Origin: Flabesymbios commensalis
Taxonomy: Eukaryota > Annelida > Polychaeta > Terebellida > Flabelligeridae
Assembly (NCBI GenBank): GCA_964017125.1
Contig: OZ024903.1
Span: 62,288,578-62,352,577, forward strand
Direction of reading: 5' to 3'
Length of the DNA: 64,000 bases
Positions 45,712-56,743 of the stretch are shown in pieces (positions within the stretch are counted from its first letter, which is position 1; every line of letters begins with the position of its first letter). The notes under the pieces are model-generated. The model was not told the origin of the DNA, made no database searches, and worked only from the letters and a program-made list of their open reading frames with translations. The translations under genes and the position numbers were made by a program.

Positions 45712-46467
45712 CAGTGTTTCATCTAGCTCTTTCTAACATGGCGCAGCGCCATGCTGCCTTTTGTGAGCGCCATGTTGCCCTTCATGAGCCCCATGTTGCC
45801 CTTCATGAGTGTCATGTTGCCCTTCATGTGCGCCATGTTGCCTTTCTAATATCGAGACAGTGAAATGCCTCTTTGAACTGTTGTTATGTCATCAGGGTTA
45901 GAAATTAACTTTTTGGAGCACTGACCTAGAGGACCAGCAGTCCCGAAAATCTGGTGGTCCTCTGCCATTTCTGGTGGTCCTGTTAAAACAATATTGGGCA
46001 AGGACATTTCAGTGGCCTGTCAAACACTGCTATCCAGTAATCTGAACAGAGGGACGATCATTTCAATCTTTTAAACAGTTTTGGCCCCAGAATTTTTTGT
46101 GGCCTGTCGGACCACTGCCGCCCAGTGTTCTGGTGGCCCTAAGGATTATTTGGTGGCCTCGGGCCACCGGACCACTGCTAATTTCGAACCCTGGTCATAT
46201 TCAACCCACCCAGGCCATTGTGACAGTGAAAAACACCCCAGTCACTGATGTCAGGCGTTTACACCTATGACGCAATACCTGATAACGGCCTGGGTACATA
46301 GTAGTAATAACTGGCGATTTTTACATACCTAACTGATCCTATTTATACCCTTAATTGGGGAGGATGGGTGTTGGAAACGCCTAATTGGGTGCCCAGCGTT
46401 CATGATAAGGTGCCCATAATAATAATAGGTGGCGCCATGCCCCTTCGGAATCCTAGATGAAACACTG
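45712..46467. mobile_element. hAT-like MITE inserted in LINE E
   Basis: CAGTGTTTCATCTAGCTC at the left mirrors the inverse of CAGTGTTTCATCTAGG at the right. The exact 5-bp repeat CTTTG lies at 45707-45711 and 46468-46472. It contains a 21-bp minisatellite, GAGCGCCATGTTGCCCTTCAT-like (45736-45845), and a younger nested element (45893-46193). A homologous copy is at 61681-62146. Confidence 0.88.
45893..46193. mobile_element. 301-bp hAT-like MITE nested in the 45712-46467 element
   Basis: It starts CAGGGTTAGAAATTAAC and ends in the inverse of CAGGGTTCGAAATTAGC. The exact 5-bp repeat GTCAT lies at 45888-45892 and 46194-46198. The interior has GGTGGTCC words as in 7851-9042. This gives three layers of insertion: LINE E, then MITE, then MITE. 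Confidence 0.9.
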
Positions 46468-48019
46468 CTTTGGATCAGCAAGGCTCATTGTTTGAAAGAG
46501 GGTTTTTATCCTAGATTTTAATTCATCCCGTTTCGCTTTTCTTTATAAAAAGACTTTCCTGACAGGTTGATGAGGGCGGTGTACACTGATGTCTACCTCC
46601 GCATAGATTATATCATGATCAGCTTTTCCCAATAGTGGAAGAGTTGATACTTTATTCAGTCCTGATCTGTTATTTGTGAACATGAGAATCACCCCGTGTT
46701 GGGATGTTCACAACTTGTTCTAGATTATGGTCCAGGGATATGTCAACTAGCTGTTGATAAAGGGCCTTTTTACCACCTGCCTCTTGTTTGACCTCCCGGG
46801 TTTCCTATTTCACACGTGGAGCATTGAAATCTCCTCCTAACCATATATTACAGTTCTTTTTATGTGACAGAGAGATGTGTCTAATTGCGCTAGGTAATCA
46901 GAATCTGTATCTGATGGTCTATAGAAAGCATCAATATGTATACAGTGATTTAGCCCTGACCAAGTTAATTCTTACCCACAGAACCTCACATTCTGTGTCC
47001 AGCTCTGTGGCTTCAGAACTTATCAAGTCGTTTGACATGGCTATAATAATAACATCACTGTAAGACATATTAGGATGGTCTTTGCGATATATGGTATAAC
47101 CTTAGTGGCTTAGCCTTCATTATTTCTGCTGAGCTGATAGTTGGGTTTACCCATGTCTCCGTGCCTATAATAACATCAGGCCTAACAGAATTTACCAAGT
47201 GTTCTAATTCCTGTATTTTGTTCCTGTACGACTGGAAATTTATATTTAACAGTCTCAGTGGTTCAACAGTTCCATCTTTAGTCCTAGGAGGTTTGCCTTT
47301 ACCTTTAGGCGTGAAAATGTGCAGTGGACACTTTGGTGAATCACCTCCAATTAGTGGAGATGATGTAAGATCTATGCTACTATCTAATGACGCAAAAGAA
47401 TTTCCAACATTGATCGGGGTAGTACTGAAAAATGAGAAACTTGGAAGACCACAATTACAGCAGATCCAAGTCAGGCTACTGTGTTCAGCAACCGCCTTGT
47501 ACACTTCTGGGTTCATGTTCATGCATGGCACAGGGTACCAGTGGTCACAGTCATCACAGTGCACGGCATCATGGCTCCATTTCACAGCTTTATTACAGAT
47601 CCCCCATGGATACTTCAGTGATCTAGGACCAGGATTTTGTGCAACATCCTCAGCTAGAATCAGAAGCAACGAGCACAAAGAGTCTTTCTGTCATGTCTAT
47701 CGATATGCACTGCCTTTTTCAGTGTCTTATTGTTTGTCCAAGTGCTATTGATCACGCCTGTGTTACTGGCATGGTCAGTCAGCTAGCACTAAGCCTAAAT
47801 TCATACTTGACAAGAGTCAAATTAAACTACTTTTAGAATAGTATGACAGTAAATAGTTTTAGTCCTGAGCTCGAAGCTCGTGCTTTCTACCCTGTCCGTG
47901 TTTACATTCATTTGACAAGTGGTCACATGATCATGCTAGTCTGTGGCAAAATATTTTTTGCTGTGTCATCCTGTGATATTGTCACACTAATGACAAGATT
48001 TACCTGAAAGTCACAATAA

Positions 48020-48499
48020 CAGCGTTCACAACTGACAGTGGTCCGGTGGTCCGAGACCACCAGAAATTATGTCGGACCACCAGAACATTTATATCCAGTG
48101 GTCTTGTGGACTACCAAAATATCTAGCCCTAATCAGAATCATAACATACCCCAAAGATAGAAACAATCGTTGCAACTCGCGGGTGATAATACCAGAAACA
48201 CTGTACCCTCTCTCACCCTTTTGATGGAACAAAACACGTGAGGTTATGAATTATTGACATTGAGATCAATCATCATCCTTGAACTGTCTCCTGTCATGCG
48301 GCGTGATGCCTTTTGTGGTTTTACAAAATTAACTATGTGGAAACACATCGCGCTTTTTCATGAAAAAATGTGGTTCAATATTCCCAAGTGTTGTAACGTT
48401 AGTTTTTGTCAGGACCACTAAACAAATTGTAGGACCACCAGATCCTCTGAGCTGGTGGTCCTGTGGACCACTGCTCATAAAAGTTTGTGTCAAACCCTG
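48020..48499. mobile_element. 480-bp hAT-like MITE (relative of 7851-9042, inverted)
   Basis: The ends are CAGCGTTCACAACTGAC and the inverse of CAGGGTTTGACACAAAC. The exact 5-bp repeat AATAA lies at 48015-48019 and 48500-48504. The right 80 bp are nearly the reverse complement of 7851-7930. Confidence 0.88.
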
Positions 48500-48779
48500 A
48501 ATAAGTGAGCCAATGTGTCCTATTTGGAATTAATGTGCAAAATATAGAGCTACAATTAAATTACAACTGATGCTTGAACATGTTAAAGAGGTAAGCAAGG
48601 ACTTAGTCAGAGACCCGTACAGCCGTCTTTTGTACGGCCTATTTTCAACCTTGACGTAGAATAATTGCATTGTGGGAGGACCTCAGACCACGTCCTGGCC
48701 CAACAATAATTAACTTTGGACTCCCTTTTATCATTTCCTGGCTAAGTCCTTGATGGAAGATATTATGTCAGATCACTTA

Positions 48780-50110
48780 AAATAATGATCCTCCTCAGAG
48801 GAATTATGCAAAGGCTCCAGTGGTGTGAATTTTTCAAGATAAATGTAACCCAACAGTATGCTGATGAGCTTGAAATCCTAAGACGATTGAAGACATGCTG
48901 GTTTGGAATATGGCTTTATTTGCTAGCAGTGCAGTTCAGAGTTGAAAGTCTTTGCTCCTTAAATTACACCTCTTTCTTATATATTTCGTTTACATGAAGG
49001 ATATGCTGGTTTATCCTGAAATAAGAATGGTACTGTGTCATGGCTGCCACCAATTCCTGATAGGGTTGCTTATTTATGATCAAAATTGTCCAAGGCAGCA
49101 GTTGTGAAGTTTTCAGTATCAAAGTGACTTGGGATAGGTACATCATTGCTGTTTTTTTTCTGCTGTCAGAGTTGCCATGTCTGTGTGATACCACTGTACT
49201 CATCATACCCTATTAGTAGACCAAGATGATTGAAACTTTGGATGAGAGTGCTGCTTTTGTCTCATGTATTGCCTGTGCATTCATGATATGCATTGGTGTT
49301 CATTATGGATAGTAGAGTGTTTGGAACAATGCAACCATTTTACGCCTTCTTGACAGAGATATTTTCTCGGTATCGTGTCATTTGATTGTGCTTGACTACC
49401 AGGGTGATTGAAATCTGTATTCATGACTGAAATTGAACAAGGCGCCAAAGAACCTCAGCAGATCTTCGGGCACATCTGTTCCATTCCAGGCACTTTCTAG
49501 ATTGTATGCATCAAAAAATTTGTCCTGCAAACCAAAATCCACGTTAAGCAGTGAATTTAGCAGATTGTTGCACATTCATTTATATGATCATGTTTCCGAA
49601 TAGTATCAGTCATTTGTTCTGAAGGAACACAGGCAAGGTAGATCATAGCAGATTTCTTATTAGAACCTGTTCTTGAAAATCGAATCTGATTACCATACTT
49701 TGCTGTTAAAAGTACCTTCAATCGCCTATTGGATAACAGGTTGTTACAGGGATCACGGATATCGCTTAGAGGTTAACCCTTGCCTTGCACCAGACCATGA
49801 TAAATGCCTTCAAAAACACTATCCAGCAATTGTTTTCTGGTAGACATTGTGCTGCTCTGTACTGGACGTCTGCTTTTTTTAAAGTGTTTAATATATTTGC
49901 TGAAACAAGCAGGATGATAGTATATGTCTGCACCAAACACACCATAAATGTCTTGTATGTCGCAGGTTCGCTTGTATACTTCATCTTGGAAAAATGCTGT
50001 AATCTCTAGGAAATGTTGATCCCTTCCAGATTCACATATTCGATGTTTGCTTGTACTTCCATGGTACTTTACCTGACTACATATTACACATGGTGTTGTA
50101 TACAATCATG
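48780..50110 (-). pseudogene. decayed gene of an uncharacterised invertebrate protein family
   Basis: The minus strand at 50105-49773 encodes CVICSQVKYHGSTSKHRI, FFQDEVYKRTCDIQDIYGVF and GADIYYHPACF, a Cys/His-rich N-terminus. Further along in shifting frames come LSDIRDPC, RFSRTGSNKKSAMIYLACVP, DHINECA and, near 49150-49000, LDNFDHK and LSGIGGSHDT. I recall these words from a family of large uncharacterised proteins common in cnidarians, arthropods and molluscs, possibly carried by mobile elements. No function is known to me. Several frame breaks show it is dead. It lies in FLOT2 intron 1 in antisense. A transposon-borne gene is the main alternative to a host pseudogene. Confidence 0.55.
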
Positions 50111-50795
50111 TCAACCTTCTTTCCCGCTGAGCTACGAGCTGTTGACAATGATCGCTTTGAGGTTTCAGGACATCGCTCAGCTTGATCAGGTGGTACAGAT
50201 AGAGCCTTTTCTAGCTTGTTGACTGACTTCTGATGTGTACATGTCTTATAACAATTCTGTATGATATGCCTGTATATTTGTAAGCCTTGAGGGATGCCAC
50301 CCCAAGGCAGATGAGCCTCCCATTGTATTGGGAGAACAGCAAAAAGAAAAAACAGCCATTGAAGGCGAGCAATTAATGGGAGAAGAATAAGCTACTAAAT
50401 CATACTTAAGCCATATCATTGTGACGTTCATAAAACTATTCATAATAGTCAGCCTATTGCTTATCGGCAGAGCTGAAGGCACAGTAGGCGATCGGTCCCA
50501 GGGCTAGCTCATTTGACAACAAAGGCCGCCGGCTGCAAACGACGTCTGGCAATGATAGGCAATGCTTGTGGAGCCCGTTGTGCGACGGAGCCACATGCGG
50601 AAATTTAAAAATAATTTTCAAGTGTGACAAAAGACTGGCGGGTAGGAATGTTTCTTTCTTTTTGATGAGGCTGATGCACGAGCCTGACGTACAGGTGAAA
50701 TCCTTGTTATAAAAAATGTGGAAACTAAAAATTTTGGTGCAGCGAATCTATCAAATAATAAATTGAGGCCTTAATGATCTTTGCTTAATGGACAG
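50111..50795. other. end of FLOT2 intron 1, no other gene seen
   Basis: Short frames only. The branch/acceptor region of exon 2 (TTGCTTAATGGACAG) is poor in pyrimidines. Confidence 0.5.
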
Positions 50796-50877
50796 GTGGT
50801 TGCTGTGGTGCACAGAGTAAGAAAACCATTATCGGTGGCTGGGGATGGGCATGGTGTCTTGTGACAGATGTGCAGAC
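50796..50877 (+). CDS. FLOT2: flotillin-2, coding exon 2 (residues 17-44)
   Basis: Encodes the membrane-anchoring stretch GGCCGAQSKKTIIGGWGWAW followed by CLVTDVQ. Cys19 and Cys20 sit at the positions of the vertebrate palmitoylated cysteines. KKTIIGGW and LVTDVQ resemble insect flotillin-2 closely. The acceptor is GACAG (50791-50795) and the donor GTAAGT (50878). Two bases at each end belong to split codons. The split codon 44 reads Thr where I recall Arg in human and fly. This is the start of the SPFH/prohibitin-like domain. Confidence 0.93.
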
Positions 50878-51338
50878 GTAAGTATTATTGAAAACATTTA
50901 AAAACAGGACGATCAGTCAAAGAATGCAAATTTCTGCCACGTGATCTGTATAGTAATCGAGATCCTGTATACTAATCGTAATCCGGATCATCCCCAAAAT
51001 TTAATGGATTGTTGCTTGGCTCGAGATACACCTCTTTGGTGAAAGTTTCAGGCAAATATGTTTAATACTTTGCTAGTAATACTATGGACAGACAAATAAA
51101 CAAACCAACACTATAAAAAACACCTCCTTTGGCGGATGTAATTAATAAATCATAAATGGTAAAATATGCTAGATAACTGGATAAGCTCAGTATAGCTATA
51201 AAATTAAACAGATACATTTAGTACAAGTTGTAGTTTAAATATATAAAATGTTTTTTTTATAGAGTTAATCTCTTTAAAATATATAAGTTCTACTTTATAT
51301 GCCTATTGTTGTCGTATAATTATATACCAGTAGCTTTG

Positions 51339-51370
51339 ACAATAAATTGACCATATGGTCAATTTATTGT
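51339..51370. repeat. perfect 32-bp palindrome
   Basis: ACAATAAATTGACCAT followed directly by its reverse complement, without loop. It lies in FLOT2 intron 2. Confidence 0.95.
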
Positions 51371-51381
51371 TGCTGACTAAC

Positions 51382-51431
51382 GGTAAATCCTGTCTGATCA
51401 TTCAGTAATGACTGATCAGACAGGATTTACC
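51382..51431. repeat. 19-bp-arm stem-loop (25 with mismatches)
   Basis: GGTAAATCCTGTCTGATCA (51382-51400) and its exact inverse (51413-51431) enclose 12 bases. It follows 11 bases after the 32-bp palindrome. Confidence 0.95.
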
Positions 51432-51509
51432 AGTAGTCATCAACACAATTACTACTAAACGATATCATAAATCTGAAATGTTCTTTTTGCTGTATTTGAT
51501 TTTTTTAAG

Positions 51510-52545
51510 TATCTGTGTACTTGTCTTTGCATTGTTCATGTCTTGTCACTGTATTGTCACTGTCTGGTCTCTGTCTTGTATCTGTCTGGTCACTGTTTTG
51601 TATCTATATTGTCTATGTCTGGTCTCTGTCTAGTATTTGTCTTGTCCATGACTGGTCCTTGTCTTGTCACTGTATTGTCACTGTTTTTGTCTCTGTCTGG
51701 TCTCTGTATTGTCTCTGTATTGTTACTGTCTGGCCTGCCTTGTATCTGTCTTGCCACTGTCTGTTCTTGTCTGTGTTATCTCTGTATTGTTTCTGTGTGG
51801 TCTTGTATTTGCCTTGACACTGTCTGGTCTTTCTCTTGTGTCTGTATTGTCACTGTCTGGTCTCTGTCTTGTACCTGTCTTGTCTATGTCTAGTCTCTGT
51901 CTTGTGTCTGTCTTGTCTATGTCTGCTCTTTGTCTTTTCTCTGTCTTGTCTCTGTCTTGTACATTGTATTTGTCTTGTCTATACATCTTGTTTTAGTACA
52001 GAATGTATATTTCTTTTCGATGTCACTATCTGGTTTCTGTGTTGTATCTGTCTTGTGACTGTTTGGTCTCTGTCTTGTATCTGTCTAGTCTATGTCTGGT
52101 CTTAGTTTTCACACAGATTGTTAAAATTTGTCTTGTCACTCTCTGGTTTCTGTCTTGTATTTGTCTTGTGACTGTCTGGTCTCTGTCTTGTATCTGTCTA
52201 GTATATGTCTGGTCTCTGTCTTCACTCTTGTATAAATTTGTCTTGTCACTCTCTGGTCTCTGTCTTGTATCTGTCTAGTCTATATCTGGTCTCTGTCTTC
52301 ACTCCTGTATAAATTTGTCTTGTCACTCTCCGATTTCTGTCTTGTATCTGTCTTGTGACTGCCTGGTCTCTGTCTTGTATCTGTCTAGTCTATGACTGGT
52401 CTCTGTCCTGTATTTGTCTTGTGACTCTCTGGTTTTTGTCTTGTATCTGTCTTGTCTATGTCTGGTCTCTGTCTTGTCTCTGTCTTGTTACTGTCTTGTC
52501 TATGTCTTGTACATTGTATTTGAATTGTCTACATCGTGTATTTAG
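51510..52545 (+). repeat. TGTCTTGT/CTGGTCTC minisatellite, ~1 kb, in FLOT2 intron 2
   Basis: A strand-biased array of TCTGTCTTGTATCTGTCT and CACTGTCTGGTCTCTG units (basic 6-mer-like words, higher-order unit about 45-60 bp) has very few A residues except in TAT words. All plus-strand frames stay open and give Leu/Ser/Val/Cys/Tyr strings, so they are not genes. It ends about 150 bp before the exon 3 acceptor. The transcript would be rich in UGU and UCU words. Confidence 0.9.
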
Positions 52546-52693
52546 TACAAAATGTATATTTCTTGCTTTTGTGACTTCTTGTATGTATTTTGTGTATCGA
52601 TGATATGAATGTATTGATTTTATCTTGTGTATTTTGTCTCTCTCTTTGCCTTTCACTTATCACTGTCATTTATCTATTATATTTTGATTTCAG

Positions 52694-52908
52694 AATATCG
52701 TTGGAAGTGATGACCTTAAATCCTGTTTGTGATCATGTTGAAACATCTGAGGGAGTACCATTAACAGTAACTGGTGTTGCACAATGTAAGATCATGACTG
52801 AGCCTGAACTCTTAGCTACAGCATGTGAACAATTTCTTGGCAAAAATGTAGATCACATAGAAACAGTTATCCTGCAAACTTTGGAAGGTCATCTCCGTGC
52901 TATTCTTG
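52694..52908 (+). CDS. FLOT2: flotillin-2, coding exon 3 (residues 44-116)
   Basis: Encodes the core of the SPFH domain: ISLEVMTLNPVCDHVET, GVPLTVTGVAQCKIM, ACEQFLGKNV and VILQTLEGHLRAIL. The wording matches animal flotillin-2 along its whole length. The acceptor is GATTTCAG (52686-52693) and the donor GTAAGT at 52909. The length of 215 bp carries one base of a split codon on each side and keeps the frame with exons 2 and 4. Confidence 0.95.
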
Positions 52909-53100
52909 GTAAGTTTTAACAGGTTTCATGACAAGTTTAAAAAACTTAGCATGTGCTGAATTACCTTCTCCACACATGGCAATTTGCAGGACAACCATTT
53001 TGAATAATTAATTAGGTCATGTGATATGGAGCATGCCACCTTTGGCTGGAATGTGAAGCCCAATTACAGTTCTGAACATGCTGTATTATCCCTAGTATAT

Positions 53101-53268
53101 GCACCCCCCCCCCCCCCCCTCAATAAACACTCCCTTCATTTATTATCACCCGCCCAAACTATGTGGGGGCAGGGGGATTATGGCGTCCCCCGAATATTTA
53201 ATCAGCTGTACATCTGTCTGCATTTTTGTTTCCAGAGCATTTCTTGGAAACCCAGGGGGGGGGGGGGG
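53101..53268. repeat. opposed poly(C) and poly(G) runs in FLOT2 intron 3
   Basis: A run of about 17 C near 53103-53119 and a run of about 13 G near 53255-53268 lie 135 bp apart on the same strand and could pair. Copy number in such runs is prone to sequencing error. Confidence 0.8.
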
Positions 53269-53414
53269 ATTTTTTCATATTTCAAACACACATCCCCTAG
53301 GGGATGCCTTCTGGGGTTTATGACATTGAACCTATTTTTTACCTTGCTCAGCCAAAGTAGCTTTATTTATTTTAATATTATTGATAATTTGCAAACTTTG
53401 CCAGATAGCTAGAC

Positions 53415-53610
53415 CATGAAGTTCTATGAAACAAAATGTGCGGTTTTAGGGAGGGATATGCCCTGAAAAATTTAAACTTGATCAAGTTCAAATTGGCAGA
53501 CTATCGGCCATTATTGACTTTAGTATGCCTGATATCTGGCAAACTGTGCCAAATAGATAGACCATTATTATTCAACAAAATGGCCGACTATTGACCAATT
53601 TATTCAGAAA
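53415..53610 (-). repeat. inverted copy of the 144-bp repeat in FLOT2 intron 3
   Basis: The minus strand reads GGTCTATCTATTTGGCACAG, CATACTAAAGTCAATAATGG and GCATATCCCTCCC, colinear with units at 1560-2700. Confidence 0.7.
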
Positions 53611-53974
53611 TTTACAATATAATAAAAAGCTAATTATCACTGCTCAGAGCCAGGTGAGCTATCAACCACTCTCCTAGAACATGTTTCAAGCGATTGGAGA
53701 CAAGTAAGAGTGATTGGTCTCCTTAAAACAACAAGGTCTCTAATGCCCAGGGGGCTATTCTAGTTACATTCATATTAAAATTATCTCTTTTCAACATTGC
53801 TACAATTATGAACTATATATTTGAACTATATCTGGAGTCTTTTGGTGGCCTCCTGCACCAGAAAACAATACTATCGCCAGCACTTTATTTTATACTATTG
53901 TCTATGTTTTTGTTTTCTGATTCAAATAAACGCATCTTCTTGCATTTCACCTGCATAAACTTTTTCCTGAATAG

Positions 53975-54207
53975 GTACATTGAGTGTAGAAGCAATTTAT
54001 CAGGACCGGGACCAGTTCGCTCAATTGGTCCGAGAAGTCGCTGCCCCTGATGTTGGTCGAATGGGTATAGAGATACTGAGTTTCACAATTAAAGATGTGT
54101 ATGATAATGTGGAATACCTCGCTTCTCTTGGCCGTGCACAGACAGCAAATGTAAAGAGAGATGCTGATATTGGTGTGGCTGAGGCCAACAGAGATGCAGG
54201 GATCAGG
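53975..54207 (+). CDS. FLOT2: flotillin-2, coding exon 4 (residues 116-193)
   Basis: Encodes SVEAIYQDRDQFAQLVREVA, APDVGRMGIEILSFTIKDVY and RDADIGVAEANRDAGIR, the end of the SPFH domain and start of the flotillin coiled coil. Tyr163 (in VEYLASLG) is at the same number as the Src-family target tyrosine reported for mammalian flotillin-2. The acceptor is TGAATAG (53968-53974) and the donor GTAAGA at 54208. The exon ends in phase 0. Confidence 0.95.
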
Positions 54208-54610
54208 GTAAGAATGATTTCCCATCAATTTTTTTTAGTCATAAATCTCTAAATTTAGGAGTATTATGTAATATTATAGTTTGACCTTTGTTTCTGACCT
54301 CCACTCATTGATGCTGAAAAATATTTATTTACACATTCATGTATCTTTTCTCTTTTTAATCACCGCTAGTGCTTTAACTGTCTGGCCATCTGTGTACATA
54401 ACACAAATAGCCCGGGCAACCAGGGCTATTTTGCCACTGGAGCTAATTTTGATCCTATTTTGTGAATTAAAACCATTTGTCAGAATCCAATGAAAAAAAG
54501 TTTGCCATATAAATATTTTTTAATTCAAAATAATATAATTGAGAAGCTAATCGAATGAAAATCAAATCAATTGAACAGTCTGTAAACCTTTTTATCATTC
54601 TATTTAATAT

Positions 54611-55934
54611 CAGGGTTCGTAATAGTGGTTATCCAGTTGTCCAAGACAACGAAAAATCGTCACGGACAACTAAAGATTCATCTTTGTAACATTTTGGTTG
54701 TCCGTACGGACAACCACGTTTATCCCCAAAACAATTTTGCCACTGAACACGATGACATACGATGTACCATGACACGCGGCACACGGCAGAGTAGCGTCAT
54801 ATCACAGACAGAGTTAACATCATGTCTGCTGTCATGTGCGTCTGACTGTTGACATTGCCATGTGGTACAAACACAGTATTTAAATTTTAAGACTGAACAG
54901 AACAATAATTTGTTTTCTAGAAAAAACCTTATTATGGGACATTGGCAATGAATCAGTGCAGAAGCCACATGTAAACTTGTATTCATTGATATCGCAATGC
55001 CTACACACCAGATCTGCTGCACACATTCCTCTAGTCAGTGGGGAATTCCCAGGAAACGGAAACCTGGGGATTCCCCTGTTTCCTTTATCGTCTTCCCTCC
55101 CCTTCCCTGTCATTTTGAATTGTGTGTTAGACTTGCAGGTATGTTCTGATTATCAAAGTTTGATAGGGGGAATCACAACAAAAAGGAACAGCCATGCACC
55201 TGGTAAGCAGTTGCTGTACTGGTACATTCATAGCGTAGACCTGTATGATAGATCGTGATATACTGTGATCTGCATTGTCATTGCAACTAGTTAATGCAAA
55301 TTGTATTTCACCACTTTTAAGCATGGATATAGTTACTATCCCATGTTTTAACCGATCTTATCCCAATACTGATTCAATAGTGGTTCGACGTAGTGTGTAT
55401 TGAAACAACGCTTGGCCAGTCTCTCGCAACGATGTAGGTTTATCTTTGTTAACAGTGCCGCCGTTATCGCGTCAAATATAGCATTGCTCTAATCAAAGCC
55501 ACCTTTTGAATACTGCAGTCATGTAGGCCTAGTTTGAATACATTCAGCGATCTATATAAGTTACGAAATTGTTTCACAAACATATAGGCCTACATAATAT
55601 TAATTAATGACACTGCACAAACTATTAACTGCACAAACAAAAAAATATGTAATAAAACTTAGCTCGAAGTCGCTGCCAAATTTTGAATGTCGTAAGACGT
55701 GTTAAACAGAAAGCTGGTCGTCACAGGTCGATAACAATATAGGCCTAGGCACTAAAAGTAAAACTGATCCGTACAAAAAAAATAGTCTGTTGATGGCAAA
55801 ATATCACTCTTTCCAGGTTTAGGCTTAGCTAGGAGTCGCCCTGAACAAAGCAAGCGGACAACCAGAAAATCAGGCGGACAACCACATTTTGAGAATGTGG
55901 TTGTCCACACTTTCAGCCCTTATTACGAACCCTG
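54611..55934. mobile_element. hAT-like non-autonomous DNA transposon, copy 2 (FLOT2 intron 4)
   Basis: Same ends as 16-1089: CAGGGTTCGTAATAG at the left and TTATTACGAACCCTG at the right. The exact 5-bp repeat AATAT lies at 54606-54610 and 55935-55939. It is about 250 bp longer than copy 1. The extra DNA includes a block near 54830-54960 and one near 55060-55165. Shared stretches include GAAGCCACATGTAAACTTGT. Confidence 0.9.
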
Positions 55935-56134
55935 AATATATTACATAGATTCCGGTAAATGCAACATACAGTGAAAAAGTCTTTATTTTGCAGGAATGTT
56001 ATTTATTTATTAAAATAAGTGCCTTAAACCAGTTATGTAAATATTTTATATAGTTTTTAGGGGTCAGTAAGTCTAGTGATTAACTCTGTTTTCATATCGT
56101 ACCGAAAATGAAGCTCTGGCGGCCATTTTGAAGG

Positions 56135-56530
56135 GGTGACAAAATAGCCCCGGTATGGGGTGGCAAAATAGCCCCGGTTACTTTAAAGTGCTCAAACAGA
56201 CTTAATATTTAATTTTTTTATGTGATAAGGACCCTTCAAATATCATAAAAGAAAACTACATGTATACGTTAATAAAATGGATAAATACCATTCCAGCGTA
56301 AAAAATAACACTTCGGTAAAATATTTTTTTCTGGTGTTGAAATATTTTACAAAAATTGTAAATAGACATAAACATGTTCCCTACAATATAGTATAACCTA
56401 TAATAATAGTTATTTTATTAACTTATAGTATTTATTGAAGACCAGAGTATTTTATTGAAAACCAGAATATTTTATCAATTTCCCAAAATAGCCCCAGAGG
56501 TGGCAAAATAGCCCTGGTTTACGGTACACG
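56135..56530. repeat. CAAAATAGCCCCGGT repeat in FLOT2 intron 4
   Basis: GGCAAAATAGCCCCGGT occurs at 56141, 56162 and twice more near 56481-56515, with ATTTTATTGAA/ACCAGA words between. Element type unresolved. Confidence 0.6.
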
Positions 56531-56623
56531 TGTCATTGCAACACATGTACATAGTATAGATCATAACCACAGGGTTCTTATCAATTTTAATATTACACAG
56601 TATCTATGTTTGGATTTTACAAG

Positions 56624-56743
56624 GAAGCTGAATGTGAAAAAGCTCGTATGGACTCCAAGTATGGCGCTGACACAAAAATAGCAGATGCCTCAAGACATTA
56701 TCAGATGCAAAAAGCTACTTTTGACATGGAAGTCAATGCCAGA
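56624..56743 (+). CDS. FLOT2: flotillin-2, coding exon 5 (residues 194-233)
   Basis: Encodes EAECEKARMDSKYGAD, TKIADASRHYQMQKA and TFDMEVNAR, the heptad-rich segment that begins the C-terminal flotillin domain. The exon is exactly 40 codons in phase 0 at both ends. The acceptor is TTTTACAAG (56615-56623) and the donor GTGAGT at 56744. A search by similarity of exon borders shows nothing unusual. Confidence 0.93.

Larger units (their letters stand above)
44260..47750 (-). mobile_element. LINE E: CR1/L2-like retrotransposon with 2A-like and PHD-like N-terminus (antisense, FLOT2 intron 1)
   Basis: Read on the minus strand from 47678, the first residues are LLLILAEDVAQNPGP, close to the D-V-E-x-N-P-G-P ribosome-skipping 2A motif but with Ala for Glu. 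A PHD-finger-like Cys stretch follows (GICNKAV, HCDDCDHWY, TWICCNCG), lacking the usual first Cys and the His of WYH. The endonuclease starts LLNINFQSYRNK and PDVIIGTETW (47290-47160). The RT core is largely deleted near 45195. FADDC, QAYEALVRPHLEYACTVWDP and FSFIPRTIIAWNALPP remain (45110-44350). Several frames are needed. A hAT-like MITE interrupts it at 45712-46467. Confidence 0.88.

Noticed and set aside
45675-45863. Histidine/alanine repeat peptide (HVALHER units), also at 61662-61853
   Set aside because: Product of a 21-bp minisatellite inside a hAT-like MITE; no start context or transcript signal.
47161-47751. 196-codon plus-strand frame
   Set aside because: Antisense of the LINE E PHD/endonuclease region, whose minus-strand frame has recognisable motifs.
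51515-52603. Hydrophobic Leu/Ser/Cys/Tyr frames that resemble membrane proteins
   Set aside because: All plus-strand frames of the TGTCT array are open; it is an intronic minisatellite.
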